Positions 9,062 to 18,906 of a stretch of DNA of 64,000 bases are shown in pieces. A model generated the notes under the pieces. That model saw only the letters and a program-made list of their open reading frames with translations. It was not told where the DNA came from and made no database searches. Source of the DNA: Paraburkholderia megapolitana (GTDB lineage: Bacteria > Pseudomonadota > Gammaproteobacteria > Burkholderiales > Burkholderiaceae); NCBI RefSeq assembly GCF_007556815.1, contig NZ_CP041745.1, positions 1,178,001 to 1,242,000 of the forward strand, read 5' to 3'. The position numbers and the translations under genes were made by a program. Position 1 is the first letter of the stretch, and every line of letters starts with the position of its first letter.

Positions 9062-10915
9062 TTGGCGGGGTGTCCGATCGAACCGTCGTACGTGCGCCGC
9101 CCTGGCTGGGGGCCCGGTCACGGCAGCCCGCGGCAGCGCGGAGCGGCGCGCCATGCGCCGTGGCCGTTGCGCGCGTGGTTGGCGGGATGCCTGCTGGTCC
9201 TCGCATTCATGTTTGCCGCCAGCGACGCACACGCGGCGCGCGCCGCCTACAAGGTCGACATCGAGACCTCGCCGCGCTCGCTGCGCAAGCTGCTCGAAGC
9301 GCATCTGGACATCGCACGGTTTGCGAAGCGCGATGACATCAGCGACGACCAGTTCCAGTTTCTCGTCACCGCGACGCCGCAGCAGGTGCGCGATCTCACC
9401 GCGACGCAGGGCTATTTCTCGCCGGTAGTACGGACGGACGTACGCACGGTCGACGGCAAGAAAAGCGTGAAGATCAGCGTCGATCCCGGCCCGCGCACGA
9501 CGGTTTCGGCGATCACACTGACGTTTCGCGGCGCCGTGCTGACCGAAGACCCGAGTCAGGAAAACGCCACCCGTTTCGCCTTTTCGCTGCGCGAAGGCGA
9601 CCCGTTCTCGCAGTCCGGCTGGGACGATGCGAAGAGCGCGTCGCTGAGGGCGCTGCAGGCACGCCGCTACCTGGGGGCGAAAATCGCGCAGTCGGAGGCA
9701 CGTATCGATCCGCGCACGCACCGCGCAACGCTCAGCGTCCTGTACGACAGCGGCCCGACGTTCACGATGGGCAAGCTCGACGTATCGGGCACGCGGCGCT
9801 ATCCGGAGAAGATCGTCGATAACGTGAATCCGGTGTCGGTCGGCGAGATCTACGATGTACAGCGCATCAACGAACTGCAGCGCCAGTTGCAGGGCACGCC
9901 GTACTACGCGAGCGTTGCCATCGACGTCGACAACGACCCCACGAAACCCGCCGATACGCCGATCCACGTGAAGGTCAGCGAGTATCCGTACAACAGCGTG
10001 CGCGGCGGCGTCGGTTATTCGACCGATACCGGTCCGCATGTGCAGGGTTCCTATTCGTACCTCGACACGTTCGGCCATGCGTATCCGTTCTCGATCCAGG
10101 GGCGCGTCGACCGCATCCAGCGCTACGGCCAGATCCAGCTGTCGATGCCGCCCGGCGAGCGCGCGTGGACCAACAGCGTGCTCGCGTCGTACACCAGCAC
10201 CGACGTGTCGGACACGACGATCTATAGCGCGCGTGTCGGTGTGCAGCGAACCCGCACGTCGCAGAACATCGACTATTCCTACTCGATCCTCTACTACCAG
10301 GACCGGCTCGAGCAGAACAACGGTAACCCGACCACGAGCCACGCGCTCGTACCGTCATGGTCGTGGACGCGCCGCAATACCGACGACCCGCTGTTCCCGC
10401 GCTCCGGCAACCTGATTCACGCGGAAGCGGGGTTTGCGGTGAAGGGTGCGGCAACCGAACAGAGCTTCGTCCGCGGCTATGCGCGTGGCCAGCAATACCT
10501 GCCGATCGGCAAGACCGACCTCGTGGTGCTGCGCGCGGAACTCGGCGGCGTGTTCACGGGCGGCAGTTCGTCGGGCGTGCCGGCGTCGCTGCTGTTTCGC
10601 GCGGGCGGTTCGAACTCGGTGCGTGGGTACAGCTTCCAGAGCATCGGTGACGAGGTCGACGGCTCGACGCTGCCGACCAAATATCTGATGACGGGCAGCG
10701 TCGAATACCAGCACTGGTTCAGCCACGACTGGGGCGCCGCGACGTTCTTCGATATCGGCACCGCCACCGATACATGGGCCGAAAAGGTCTTCTTTTCCGG
10801 TGTCGGTGTGGGCGCGCGCTGGCGCAGCCCGGTCGGACCGGTAAACATCGACGTTGCCTACGGCATTCGCAACCGCAGCGTGCGGCCTTATCTGACGCTC
10901 GGGATTGCCTTCTGA
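9062..10915 (+). CDS. tamA: TamA, Omp85-family translocation and assembly outer membrane protein
   Basis: Outer-membrane partner of TamB in the translocation and assembly module. About 617 residues: signal peptide (hydrophobic WLAGCLLVLAFMFAASDAHA), POTRA-like repeats (for example GKLDVSGTRRYPEKIVDNV), then a 16-strand barrel ending in a C-terminal phenylalanine (LTLGIAF). SNSVRGYSFQSIG carries the Omp85 (V/I)RG(F/Y) loop motif. No ATG fits well. TTG 9062 is proposed because a GGAGGT ribosome site at 9051-9056 stands 6 nt upstream; GTG 9092 is an alternative. The tamA stop and the tamB start lie within about 40 bp, consistent with one transcript. Confidence 0.9.
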   Translation: MAGCPIEPSYVRRPGWGPGHGSPRQRGAARHAPWPLRAWLAGCLLVLAFMFAASDAHAARAAYKVDIETSPRSLRKLLEAHLDIARFAKRDDISDDQFQFLVTATPQQVRDLTATQGYFSPVVRTDVRTVDGKKSVKISVDPGPRTTVSAITLTFRGAVLTEDPSQENATRFAFSLREGDPFSQSGWDDAKSASLRALQARRYLGAKIAQSEARIDPRTHRATLSVLYDSGPTFTMGKLDVSGTRRYPEKIVDNVNPVSVGEIYDVQRINELQRQLQGTPYYASVAIDVDNDPTKPADTPIHVKVSEYPYNSVRGGVGYSTDTGPHVQGSYSYLDTFGHAYPFSIQGRVDRIQRYGQIQLSMPPGERAWTNSVLASYTSTDVSDTTIYSARVGVQRTRTSQNIDYSYSILYYQDRLEQNNGNPTTSHALVPSWSWTRRNTDDPLFPRSGNLIHAEAGFAVKGAATEQSFVRGYARGQQYLPIGKTDLVVLRAELGGVFTGGSSSGVPASLLFRAGGSNSVRGYSFQSIGDEVDGSTLPTKYLMTGSVEYQHWFSHDWGAATFFDIGTATDTWAEKVFFSGVGVGARWRSPVGPVNIDVAYGIRNRSVRPYLTLGIAF

Positions 10916-10955
10916 TGACTTCCTCCACTGCATCGCCCATTCGCCTGTATCGAGC

Positions 10956-13900
10956 ATGACCACGGATTCCTCCGCACTCCCGCCACAGCCCGCACCGGAC
11001 GACGCCTCGCCCGACGGCGCTGGCACGCCGCCGCCGTCCGGGCGTCCGCGCGGCCGGCGTCTGTGGAAGGTGCTGGCGTGGACCGTTGGTGTACTGGTGT
11101 TGCTCGCGGCGCTCGCGGTCGGTCTGGTGTACGGCGCGCTCGCAACCGAGCGCGGTACCGGCTACGTCTGGCGCGCGGCGGTGAGACTGCTGGGCGGCCA
11201 GTTGTCCGGCACGCTCGACGGCGGGGCGCTCGCCACCGGCGTGCGCTTGCGCCATGTCGAATGGCGCGGCGCCGACGGCACCGACATCAAGGTCGACAGT
11301 GTGGCGGGCAAGTGGGCGCTCACGCGAGCGCCGTGGCGTTACTCGATCGACTACCTGCACATCGGCACCATCGACGCGCGGCTCGTGCCGTCGACATCGT
11401 CGTCTTCGGAGCCGACGAAGTTGCCGCAGGACCTGCAACTGCCGATGCAGCTCGAGGTGCGCGACCTGCGCGTCGAGCGCTTGTTGCTGCACGAAGGCAC
11501 ATCGACGACCGAGTTCTCCCGGCTGTTGTTTCATGGGCGTAGCGACGGCCGGCATCACGAGGCGGCGGTGGAGCGGCTCGACACGCCGTTCGGCGCGCTG
11601 ACAGCGCATGCGAAGCTCGACGGTGTGCGGCCGTTTCCGCTAACCGGTGAGATCGGTTATGCGGGCAAGGTTAACGAGGAAGCGGTCGAGGTGCGCGGCA
11701 ACCTGACTGGATCGCTGGAAACGCTCGTCGCCGAACTCGATGCGAGCGGGATGAAGCTCACGGGGCACGCGCATGTGGAGGCGACGCCGTTCGCCGCGGT
11801 ACCGTTGCAACGCGCGACGCTGACGTTCGATCATGTGAATCCGCAGGCATTTGCGCCGGGGGCGCCGCAGGCGGATCTCGCGGTGCGGGCTGAGTTGCAG
11901 CCGGCGAGTGGGGAAGCGGTTGTTGCTTCGGCGGCGGTGGCAAGCACGGCAAGCACGGCAAGCACGGCAAGCACGGCAAGCACGGCAAGCACGGCAAGCA
12001 CGGCAAGCACGGCAAGCACGGCAAGCACGGCAAGCGGCCCGGCTGTCGCCCAGAAAGCGCTGACCGCTGCGGCGGCAAACAACACCGCCCCCGCTTTCGC
12101 CGTAGCCGGCACCGTCTCGATCGTCAACGCGAAGCCCGGCGCGATCGACCAGCATCTGCTGCCCCTCATCGATGCGCATGCCGACATTCGCCTCGATGCT
12201 GCAAGCCAGCGCCTGTCGAACCTGAACGTACGGCTCGTGAAGAACGCGACCATCACCGGTGGCGGTGCGCTGAAGGGCAAGTACGGCCAGTTCGATCTGA
12301 AGGTGGCCAACCTCGATCTGAACGCGCTCGAAGCGAGCGTGCGCGCGACGCAGTTGAGCGGCCCGGTCGGCATCCGCCTGAACGACGACGTGCAGAGCAT
12401 CACGCTCGATCTCGCCGACCCGAAGGCCGCACTTCGCGCGCAAGGCAAGATAACGTTCGACCCCGCGCGGATGAGCTTCAACGACGTGAAGGTCAGCGCG
12501 GGCAAGGGCCGTATCGATCTGTCCGGCGCGATCAAGCACGACGCGAATTCGACCTACAACCTGAAGGCTGCGCTAACCGATTTCGATCCGTTCGCGCTGA
12601 CCGTACAGACACCGGCGCGTGCCGCACCGGCCGTTGCGCGATCAGGCGCGAAATCGGGCGCGGAATCCGCGGCAAAACCCGCGGCAAAGAGCGCTGCCAA
12701 CTCCGCCACCAACTCCGCAAAACGCAGCGCAGCTCCAGCACAGACGGGCAAGATCGAAGCACGCGTCACCGGCACGCTGAACGCAGCGGGCGTACTCGCC
12801 CCGGGCTTCACGACGAAGGCCGATTTCAAGCTCGGCGACAGCGTCTACGACGGCCTGCCGCTGACCGGCGGTGGCACGATCCAACTCGCCGGCACGCGAC
12901 TGTTGCCGAGCCGCGCGAACCTGTCGGTGGCGGGCAACCAGGTGGATCTGCAGGGCAGCTTCGGCGCGCCCGGTGACCGGCTGCGCTTTCGCATCGACGC
13001 GCCGCAACTCGAACGGCTCGGCTTCGGCCTCGCGGGTGTCGTGGCCGCGAACGGCGATCTGACAGGTTCGTTTGCGCATCCGAACGTCGTGCTCGACTAC
13101 AACGCGGACAGTGTCGCGTTCGGCACGACCCGGCTCGGTCATGCGCAGGGCCATGCCGAGCTGCGCGATGGCGCAAACGGCGCGCTCGTCTTCACCACCG
13201 ACGCGCGCAATCTCAGCGCGGCCGGTGTCGATCTCGCGACGCTGACCGCGCGCCTCGGCGGCACTCGCGCGAATCACACGCTCGAAGCCGCCGCGTCCGG
13301 CAAGGTGGAAGGCCGCACCGTCGAATTGACACTCGGCGCGAACGGCCACCTGACCGAAGCACGCGACGGCACGCGCTGGGACGGCACGGTCACGCGCCTG
13401 CAGAATCGCGGCACGCCGGCGGTGAATCTCGAAACGCCGCTCACGGTGAGTGCCGGTGCCGGACGGGTGACGTTGGGCGCGACGCGGCTCACGCTCGAAG
13501 GTGCGGTGCTCGATCTGAAATCGTTCGCACTCGATCACGGACGCATCCGCTCGGCGGGCACGTTGACAGACGTGTCGCTCGCGCGCTTGCTGGCACTGCG
13601 CGAAGAGATCACCGGCGATGCGTCGCCGGTGAAGACCGACCTCGTATTCGACGGCGACTGGGACTTTGCGCTTGGCGACACGGCGAGCGGCCACGTCCAG
13701 TTGAAGCGCCGCGGTGGCGATGTGACGGTCGAGGTGGGCCGCGGCATTGCATCGCTGGGCATTACCGATATCGCTGCGCGTGCCGACTTCAGCGGCGGCA
13801 ATCGCGTCAATGCAACGGTGCATGCGCAGGCGAGCCGGCTCGGCGTCATCGATGCCGACGCGCACACGGCGCTGGCGCTACGCGATGGCGCACTGACCGT

Positions 13901-15227
13901 CGACGACGACGCGCCGCTCACCGGCAAGGTCGACGCAGACTTGCCGTCGCTGAAGACGACGGGCGGACTGTTCGGGCCCAGCTATCTGCTCGATGGCCAC
14001 CTGGCCTTGAAGCTCGCGCTCGGCGGGACGGTGGCGAAACCGAACCTGTCGGGCTCGCTGACCGGCGATGGGTTGTCGGCAACACTCGTCGACCAGGGCG
14101 TACAACTGAAGGGCGGCGTGGTCCGCATCGCGCTGTCAGAAAATCTCGTCGATTTCCAGCAGGTCGAATTCCATGGCGCGAGCGGTACGCTGCGCGCGAC
14201 CGGTCGCGTGCGGCTCGACGGCGCGGAACCCGATCTCACCGCGAGCATCGTTGCCGACAAGCTCGAACTGTTCGCGGCGCCGGACCGCGAGTTGTCGCTG
14301 TCTGGTAGCGCGAGCGTTGCGAATGCGGGACCGCAGGGCGGCATGGCGATCAACGGCAAATTTAACGTCGACCACGCGCTCTTCGATCTGCCCGAAGAAG
14401 CCTCGCCGAGTCTCGGCGACGATGTCGTGATCGTGCGGGCGGATGGCACGGTGCGCGGCGAGAAGAAGCCCGATGCGGTGGCCGCCACCGACAAGCCCGT
14501 CGGCCGTTTTGCGCCGCGCGCGAACATCGACCTCGATCTCGGCAACAACTTCCGCTTCCGCGGCCAGGGCGCGGATCTCGGCCTGCGCGGCACGATCACC
14601 GCGATGAGCGCGCCGAACCAGCCGCTGCGCGCGGTCGGCAATGTGCGTGTGACGGAAGGTTCGACCTACACGGCGTTCGGTCGCAAGCTGGCGATCGAGA
14701 ACGGTTTCTTCACGTTCAACGGACCGGTGTCGAATCCCGGCATCAACATTCTCGCGATGCGCCGCAACCAGCAGGTCGAAGCCGGCGTGCAGGTGACCGG
14801 CACGGTCCAGGCGCCGAACGCGAAGCTCGTGTCGGAGCCGAACGTGCCCGACAACGAAAAGCTCTCATGGCTGCTGTTCGGTCACGGCACCGACCAGGGC
14901 AACAACCTCGGCCAGCAGAGCACGATGACGACCGCGCTTGCGCTGCTCGGCAGTGTGAGCGGCAAGCGGATCGCGCAGACGTTCGGGCTCGACGAGGTGA
15001 CGGTGGGGCGCAGCGAAGTCGGATTGACGGACCCGCAGGTCGTGATGGTGTCGAAGGCGATCAGCGAATGGCTCGTGCTCGGCTACGAACAGGGCCTGCA
15101 GTCGGCGGCGAATGCGATCAAGGCAACCGTCAACCTGACGCGCTTCTGGTCGATCGCCGCATATGGCGGGACGTTCCAGGGTATCGACCTGCTGTACACG
15201 CGGCGTTTCGATCGATTTCACTGGTAG
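10956..15227 (+). CDS. tamB: TamB, translocation/assembly module inner-membrane protein
   Basis: Very long periplasmic beta-taco protein (about 1423 residues) anchored by one N-terminal membrane segment (LAWTVGVLVLLAALAVGLVYG, residues about 45-65). It bridges to TamA and helps move lipids or outer-membrane proteins. The C-terminal DUF490/TamB domain is visible as ALLGSVSGKRIAQTFGLDEVTVG and SEWLVLGYEQGLQSAANAIK. ATG 10956 fits the Pro/Ala-rich cytosolic tail; a TTG at 10905 overlapping tamA is possible. Two low-complexity inserts stand out: ten Ala-Ser-Thr units from a 9-bp tandem repeat (about residues 329-360) and an Ala/Lys/Ser-rich stretch near residues 560-595. Confidence 0.93.
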   Translation: MTTDSSALPPQPAPDDASPDGAGTPPPSGRPRGRRLWKVLAWTVGVLVLLAALAVGLVYGALATERGTGYVWRAAVRLLGGQLSGTLDGGALATGVRLRHVEWRGADGTDIKVDSVAGKWALTRAPWRYSIDYLHIGTIDARLVPSTSSSSEPTKLPQDLQLPMQLEVRDLRVERLLLHEGTSTTEFSRLLFHGRSDGRHHEAAVERLDTPFGALTAHAKLDGVRPFPLTGEIGYAGKVNEEAVEVRGNLTGSLETLVAELDASGMKLTGHAHVEATPFAAVPLQRATLTFDHVNPQAFAPGAPQADLAVRAELQPASGEAVVASAAVASTASTASTASTASTASTASTASTASTASTASGPAVAQKALTAAAANNTAPAFAVAGTVSIVNAKPGAIDQHLLPLIDAHADIRLDAASQRLSNLNVRLVKNATITGGGALKGKYGQFDLKVANLDLNALEASVRATQLSGPVGIRLNDDVQSITLDLADPKAALRAQGKITFDPARMSFNDVKVSAGKGRIDLSGAIKHDANSTYNLKAALTDFDPFALTVQTPARAAPAVARSGAKSGAESAAKPAAKSAANSATNSAKRSAAPAQTGKIEARVTGTLNAAGVLAPGFTTKADFKLGDSVYDGLPLTGGGTIQLAGTRLLPSRANLSVAGNQVDLQGSFGAPGDRLRFRIDAPQLERLGFGLAGVVAANGDLTGSFAHPNVVLDYNADSVAFGTTRLGHAQGHAELRDGANGALVFTTDARNLSAAGVDLATLTARLGGTRANHTLEAAASGKVEGRTVELTLGANGHLTEARDGTRWDGTVTRLQNRGTPAVNLETPLTVSAGAGRVTLGATRLTLEGAVLDLKSFALDHGRIRSAGTLTDVSLARLLALREEITGDASPVKTDLVFDGDWDFALGDTASGHVQLKRRGGDVTVEVGRGIASLGITDIAARADFSGGNRVNATVHAQASRLGVIDADAHTALALRDGALTVDDDAPLTGKVDADLPSLKTTGGLFGPSYLLDGHLALKLALGGTVAKPNLSGSLTGDGLSATLVDQGVQLKGGVVRIALSENLVDFQQVEFHGASGTLRATGRVRLDGAEPDLTASIVADKLELFAAPDRELSLSGSASVANAGPQGGMAINGKFNVDHALFDLPEEASPSLGDDVVIVRADGTVRGEKKPDAVAATDKPVGRFAPRANIDLDLGNNFRFRGQGADLGLRGTITAMSAPNQPLRAVGNVRVTEGSTYTAFGRKLAIENGFFTFNGPVSNPGINILAMRRNQQVEAGVQVTGTVQAPNAKLVSEPNVPDNEKLSWLLFGHGTDQGNNLGQQSTMTTALALLGSVSGKRIAQTFGLDEVTVGRSEVGLTDPQVVMVSKAISEWLVLGYEQGLQSAANAIKATVNLTRFWSIAAYGGTFQGIDLLYTRRFDRFHW
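11941..12030 (+). repeat. in-frame 9-bp tandem repeat, 10 copies, inside tamB
   Basis: The unit CAAGCACGG is repeated ten times without a mismatch, followed by a partial copy (caagcggcc). It encodes alternating Ala-Ser-Thr. Because the unit is a multiple of three, copy-number change alters linker length without breaking the frame. Perfect identity between copies implies recent expansion by slippage, unlike the degenerate Ala/Ser-rich stretch further along the gene. Confidence 0.95.
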
Positions 15228-15243
15228 TGTCGTTGCAGCCATG

Positions 15244-15283
15244 AAAAAAAGCGGCGGGCTTTTTTAGAGCCCGCCGCTTTTTT
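15244..15283. terminator. bidirectional intrinsic terminator between tamB and metG
   Basis: A perfect 10-bp GC stem (GCGGCGGGCT with AGCCCGCCGC) is flanked by an A-run on the left and a T-run on the right. It can therefore end tamB transcription on plus and metG transcription on minus. It sits about 17 bp after the tamB stop and about 20 bp after the metG stop. Confidence 0.88.
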
Positions 15284-15303
15284 ACCGCTTTGATCTACGC
15301 GAC

Positions 15304-17466
15304 TTACTTCACCCGCATGCCCGGCTTCGCACCGCTGTTGGGTTCGAGCAGGTAAAGACCCGGTTCGGCCTTTTCATCGGTCGCGGAAGCCGCGAGCACC
15401 ATGCCTTCCGACAGACCGAATTTCATCTTTCGCGGCGCGAGGTTCGCGACCATCACGGTCAGCTTGCCGATCAGTTGCTCCGGCTGATACGCGGACTTGA
15501 TGCCCGAAAACACGTTACGCGTCTTCTCTTCGCCGACGTCGAGCGTCAGTTGCAGCAACTTGTCCGATCCTTCAACCGCGCGGCAATCGACGATCTTCGC
15601 AATGCGCAGATCGATCTTCGCGAAGTCATCGATCGAGATGACGTCGGGCGTGTCCGTTGCGGCCTGAGCGGCGGTCTTGGCAGACGCAGCGGCTTTTGCC
15701 GACGCTTTCGCGCCGGACGCAGCAGCAGGTTCCGCAGCGGTGGCCGTACCCGTCGCTTGCAGCGATTCGCGGTTTGCAGCAAGCAGCGCATCGATCTGTT
15801 TCGGATCGACGCGCGTCATCAGATGCTGATATGCGTTGATCGGACGCTGCGATGTGAGCGGCGTATTCGCGTCGGCCCACACCTGCGGTGCGATATCGAG
15901 GAACGCTTCAACCGATTGCGCGAGCTTCGGCAGCACCGGCTTCAGCGCGAGCGACAGCAGACGGAACGCCTCGATGCTGACGCTGCAGGTTTCATGCAGC
16001 GCGACCGCGTTTGCCGGGTCCTTCGCCTGATCCCACGGCTTGGCGGTATCCACGTATCCATTGACGCTGTCGGCGAGTTCCATCGTCGTACGCAGCGCGC
16101 GGCCGTAGTCGCGTGCTTCGTAATGCGCGGCGATCTGCGGAATCGCTGCGCGCAGCGTGTCGAGCAGCGGATGACGCATCGCGCTGTCCTGGATGCGCCC
16201 GTCGAAACGCTTGATCAGGAAGCCCGCCGCGCGGCTCGCGATGTTCACGTACTTGCCGACGAGATCGCTGTTCACGCGCGCCTGGAAGTCGCCGAGATTC
16301 AGGTCGATGTCTTCCATCGTGCTGTTCAGCTTCGCGGCGTAGTAGTAGCGCAGCCACTCCGGATTCAGGCCCGTGTCGATATAGCTCTTCGCGGTGATGA
16401 ACGTGCCGCGCGACTTCGACATTTTCGTGCCGTCCACCGTCAGGAAGCCGTGCGCGAACACGTTGGTCGGCGTGCGATGGCCCGAGAACTCGAGCATGGC
16501 CGGCCAGAACAGCGTGTGGAAGTACAGGATGTCCTTGCCGATGAAGTGATACTGCTCGGTGGTCGAGTCCTTGCGCACCCATGCGTCGAAATCGATGCCG
16601 CGCTGCTCGCACAGGTTCTTGAAGCTTGCGTAGTAGCCGACCGGCGCGTCGAGCCACACGTAGAAGTATTTGCCGGGCGCGCCGGGAATCTCGAAGCCGA
16701 AGTACGGCGCATCGCGCGAGATGTCCCAGTCGGCGAGCTTCGCGTCGCCCGCATCGCCGAGCCATTCGCGCATCTTGTTGGTGGCTTCCTGTTGCGCCAG
16801 ACCGCCGACCCAGCCGCGCAGGAAATTCTCGCAGCGCGGATCGGACAGGCGGAAGAAGTAGTGCGTCGAGACCTTGCGGATCGGCGTCGCGCCCGAGACG
16901 ACCGAATACGGATTGATCAGGTCGGTCGGTTGATAGGTCGAACCGCAGACCTCGCAGCTATCGCCGTACTGATCCTTCGCGCCGCACTTCGGGCACTCGC
17001 CCTTGATGAAGCGATCCGGCAGGAACATTTCCTTGACCGGGTCGTACGCCTGTTCGATGTCGCGCGCCTCGATCAGGCCGGCGGCCTGCAACGAGGTGTA
17101 GATCGACTCCGACAGCACACGGTTCTCTTCCGAATGGGTCGTGTAGTAATTGTCGTATTGCACGCCGAAGCTGGCGAAATCGCGCGTGTGTTCCTGCCAC
17201 ACGCGGTCGATCAGTTGCTTCGGCGTGATGCCTTCCCGCTCTGCGCTCAGCATGATCGGCGTGCCGTGCGTATCGTCGGCGCCGACGTAGTAGACCTCGT
17301 GTCCATGCATGCGCAACGTCCGGACCCAGATATCCGTCTGGATATGCTCGACCATATGGCCGATGTGAATCTGCCCGTTCGCGTACGGCAACGCGGAGGT
17401 GACAAGGATCTGGCGGGGCTTTGACGGCGCGTCGACGGCGCTGGGGCCGGTGGCGGGGGCTGACAT
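15304..17466 (-). CDS. metG: methionyl-tRNA synthetase
   Basis: Class I aminoacyl-tRNA synthetase charging tRNA-Met. 720 residues, the long dimeric form. HIGH motif in [15 protein letters not shown] (about 27-41). Two Cys pairs of the zinc knuckle, CPKCG and CEVCG, with a third CGST context. KMSKSRGTF near residue 350. A C-terminal EMAP-II/Trbp-like tRNA-binding and dimerisation domain ([20 protein letters not shown] to [14 protein letters not shown]) follows an Ala/Lys-rich linker. It is divergent from nothing nearby upstream; a 500-bp non-coding gap separates it from the OmpA-like gene on the same strand. Confidence 0.98.
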   Translation of the reverse strand: MSAPATGPSAVDAPSKPRQILVTSALPYANGQIHIGHMVEHIQTDIWVRTLRMHGHEVYYVGADDTHGTPIMLSAEREGITPKQLIDRVWQEHTRDFASFGVQYDNYYTTHSEENRVLSESIYTSLQAAGLIEARDIEQAYDPVKEMFLPDRFIKGECPKCGAKDQYGDSCEVCGSTYQPTDLINPYSVVSGATPIRKVSTHYFFRLSDPRCENFLRGWVGGLAQQEATNKMREWLGDAGDAKLADWDISRDAPYFGFEIPGAPGKYFYVWLDAPVGYYASFKNLCEQRGIDFDAWVRKDSTTEQYHFIGKDILYFHTLFWPAMLEFSGHRTPTNVFAHGFLTVDGTKMSKSRGTFITAKSYIDTGLNPEWLRYYYAAKLNSTMEDIDLNLGDFQARVNSDLVGKYVNIASRAAGFLIKRFDGRIQDSAMRHPLLDTLRAAIPQIAAHYEARDYGRALRTTMELADSVNGYVDTAKPWDQAKDPANAVALHETCSVSIEAFRLLSLALKPVLPKLAQSVEAFLDIAPQVWADANTPLTSQRPINAYQHLMTRVDPKQIDALLAANRESLQATGTATAAEPAAASGAKASAKAAASAKTAAQAATDTPDVISIDDFAKIDLRIAKIVDCRAVEGSDKLLQLTLDVGEEKTRNVFSGIKSAYQPEQLIGKLTVMVANLAPRKMKFGLSEGMVLAASATDEKAEPGLYLLEPNSGAKPGMRVK

Positions 17467-17966
17467 GGATATTCCGGGGGCTTGGCGGGGGACGAAACAG
17501 CGATTCTAGCAGGGCGGCCGCACAACGCGGGTGGGGCTCGCCGGGTCCGGGCGCGCGTTATGGTTGGTAGAGATTACGACGACACCGCGGGCCGAAAGCA
17601 CGCGGTAGCACTACGCACGGTATGCGCGATGTGACAAAACGGCGACTTGGCGCGAGGAATCGGGAAACACCGGCGGGGAAGTGCAGCGGGAGAAGCGACC
17701 GGAAAGACCGGAGACCAGCAAAAACGACAGGCAAAAAAAACCGGGGCGATTCGGCCCCGGAGCAACAACGACAAGAGGAGAATGGTGACGCGGCGGCATC
17801 GCCAGCCACGTACCGTAAATACAGACACGGCTAAATCGCAAGAGTTCGAAAAATTTTTCGTTTCGTCCGCGGCGATTTTTCTGCGCTTGTTACTGCACTC
17901 GTTACGGGCCCGATCAGCCGGGCCCACAACCATCATTCCCCTCTTTCGACCAGTTGCTGGCGCACG
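17467..17966. other. intergenic region upstream of metG, with one terminator
   Basis: About 500 bp between metG and the OmpA-like gene, both on minus. Open frames here (for example minus 17574-17936) are Arg/Cys-rich with no start context or family likeness, so I call no gene. The stretch holds the OmpA-like gene's terminator at 17733-17760 and presumably the metG promoter. A self-complementary GGGCCC pair near 17905-17925 could form another hairpin but has no T-run. Confidence 0.6.
17733..17760 (-). terminator. intrinsic terminator downstream of the OmpA-like gene
   Basis: On the minus strand, CCGGGGC, a 6-nt loop and GCCCCGG are followed directly by eight T residues (an A-run at 17733-17740 on plus). 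This is a strong Rho-independent terminator about 206 bp after the OmpA-like stop, implying a long 3' untranslated region. Confidence 0.85.
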
Positions 17967-18617
17967 TTACTGCGCGTGCTGTGCCGTGGCACGCAGATAG
18001 ACTTCGACGCGACGATTTTGCGCGCGACCCGCTTCCGTGTTGTTATCGGCAATCGGATTGGACGCACCGCGGCCATCTGCCGACAGACGCCCCCCCGCGA
18101 CGCCGCGCTGCACGAGGTAGGTCGTGACGCTTGTCGCGCGATTCACCGACAGTGTCTGGTTATAGGCCGCCTGACCCGTGCTGTCCGTATAGCCGATCAC
18201 CTGGGCGATCACTTCAGGATTCTGGTTGAGCGTCTGTGCGACCTGATCGAGCACCGGCGCGAAGCTCGGCTTGATCGTGTACTGGTTGGTGTCGAAGGTG
18301 ACCGAGCTCGGGATGTTCAGCTTGAGCGAGCCGTCCGGCTGCTCGGTGATCTGCGTGCCGGTACCGGCGGTGGCGCCGGTCAGCTTGTTGTGGATGGCCT
18401 GCCAGTTGTAGCCGGTGATACCGCCGGCCGCCGCGCCTACGCCTGCGCCGATCGCCGCGCCCTTGCCGCCGCCAATCAGCGCACCGATGCCGGCGCCGAG
18501 ACCGGCGCCCACACCGGTACCGACCGCGGTGTTGGTGCCCTGCGGAGTGGCACAGCCGGCAAGCAGCGCGCCGACGAGGGTGAGTACCGACATGCGAGTC
18601 ATGATTTTTGCATTCAT
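17967..18617 (-). CDS. OmpA-family lipoprotein with glycine-zipper segment
   Basis: 216-residue envelope protein. A type II signal ends in LLAGC with the lipidated Cys at residue 22. A glycine-zipper region rich in GxGxG (about residues 31-65) follows, then the C-terminal OmpA/MotB peptidoglycan-binding domain: FDTNQYTIKPSFAPVLDQVA, VIGYTDSTG, RGASNPIADN and GRAQNRRVEVYL. It likely anchors the outer membrane to peptidoglycan, similar to the YiaD/Pal-like group. ATG 18617 is preceded by an AGAGAGGAA site. Divergent from the ApbC gene across 289 bp. The exact subfamily name is not certain. Confidence 0.9.
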   Translation of the reverse strand: MNAKIMTRMSVLTLVGALLAGCATPQGTNTAVGTGVGAGLGAGIGALIGGGKGAAIGAGVGAAAGGITGYNWQAIHNKLTGATAGTGTQITEQPDGSLKLNIPSSVTFDTNQYTIKPSFAPVLDQVAQTLNQNPEVIAQVIGYTDSTGQAAYNQTLSVNRATSVTTYLVQRGVAGGRLSADGRGASNPIADNNTEAGRAQNRRVEVYLRATAQHAQ

Positions 18618-18906
18618 TTTTGATTCCTCTCTTGAGTAAGACGGCTCGACGACGACAGAAGCCGGACCGTCGACACACCACGCAACAGGGTCTTCCGGCA
18701 GCAGCACGCGGCAGCCACTACAATGACGGCTTGAGCCTGCAGCGGCAAAGCCTCGAGGCACCCGGGCAGGGCCCTATAGCTTGCTGCTGGCGAAGGGTGC
18801 CTGGCAAGCCTGTTTTGCGCAATGGCGACTAACAATTTCTTTCAATTTCCGGCGGCTGGCGGAAGCTTCGATTCCCCCGCGCCGCAAGCGTTCCCACGGA
18901 GTTTCA

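Noticed and set aside
11941..12030. CRISPR-like array in tamB
   Set aside because: Units are 9 bp with no spacers and lie inside a reading frame; it is a simple tandem repeat.
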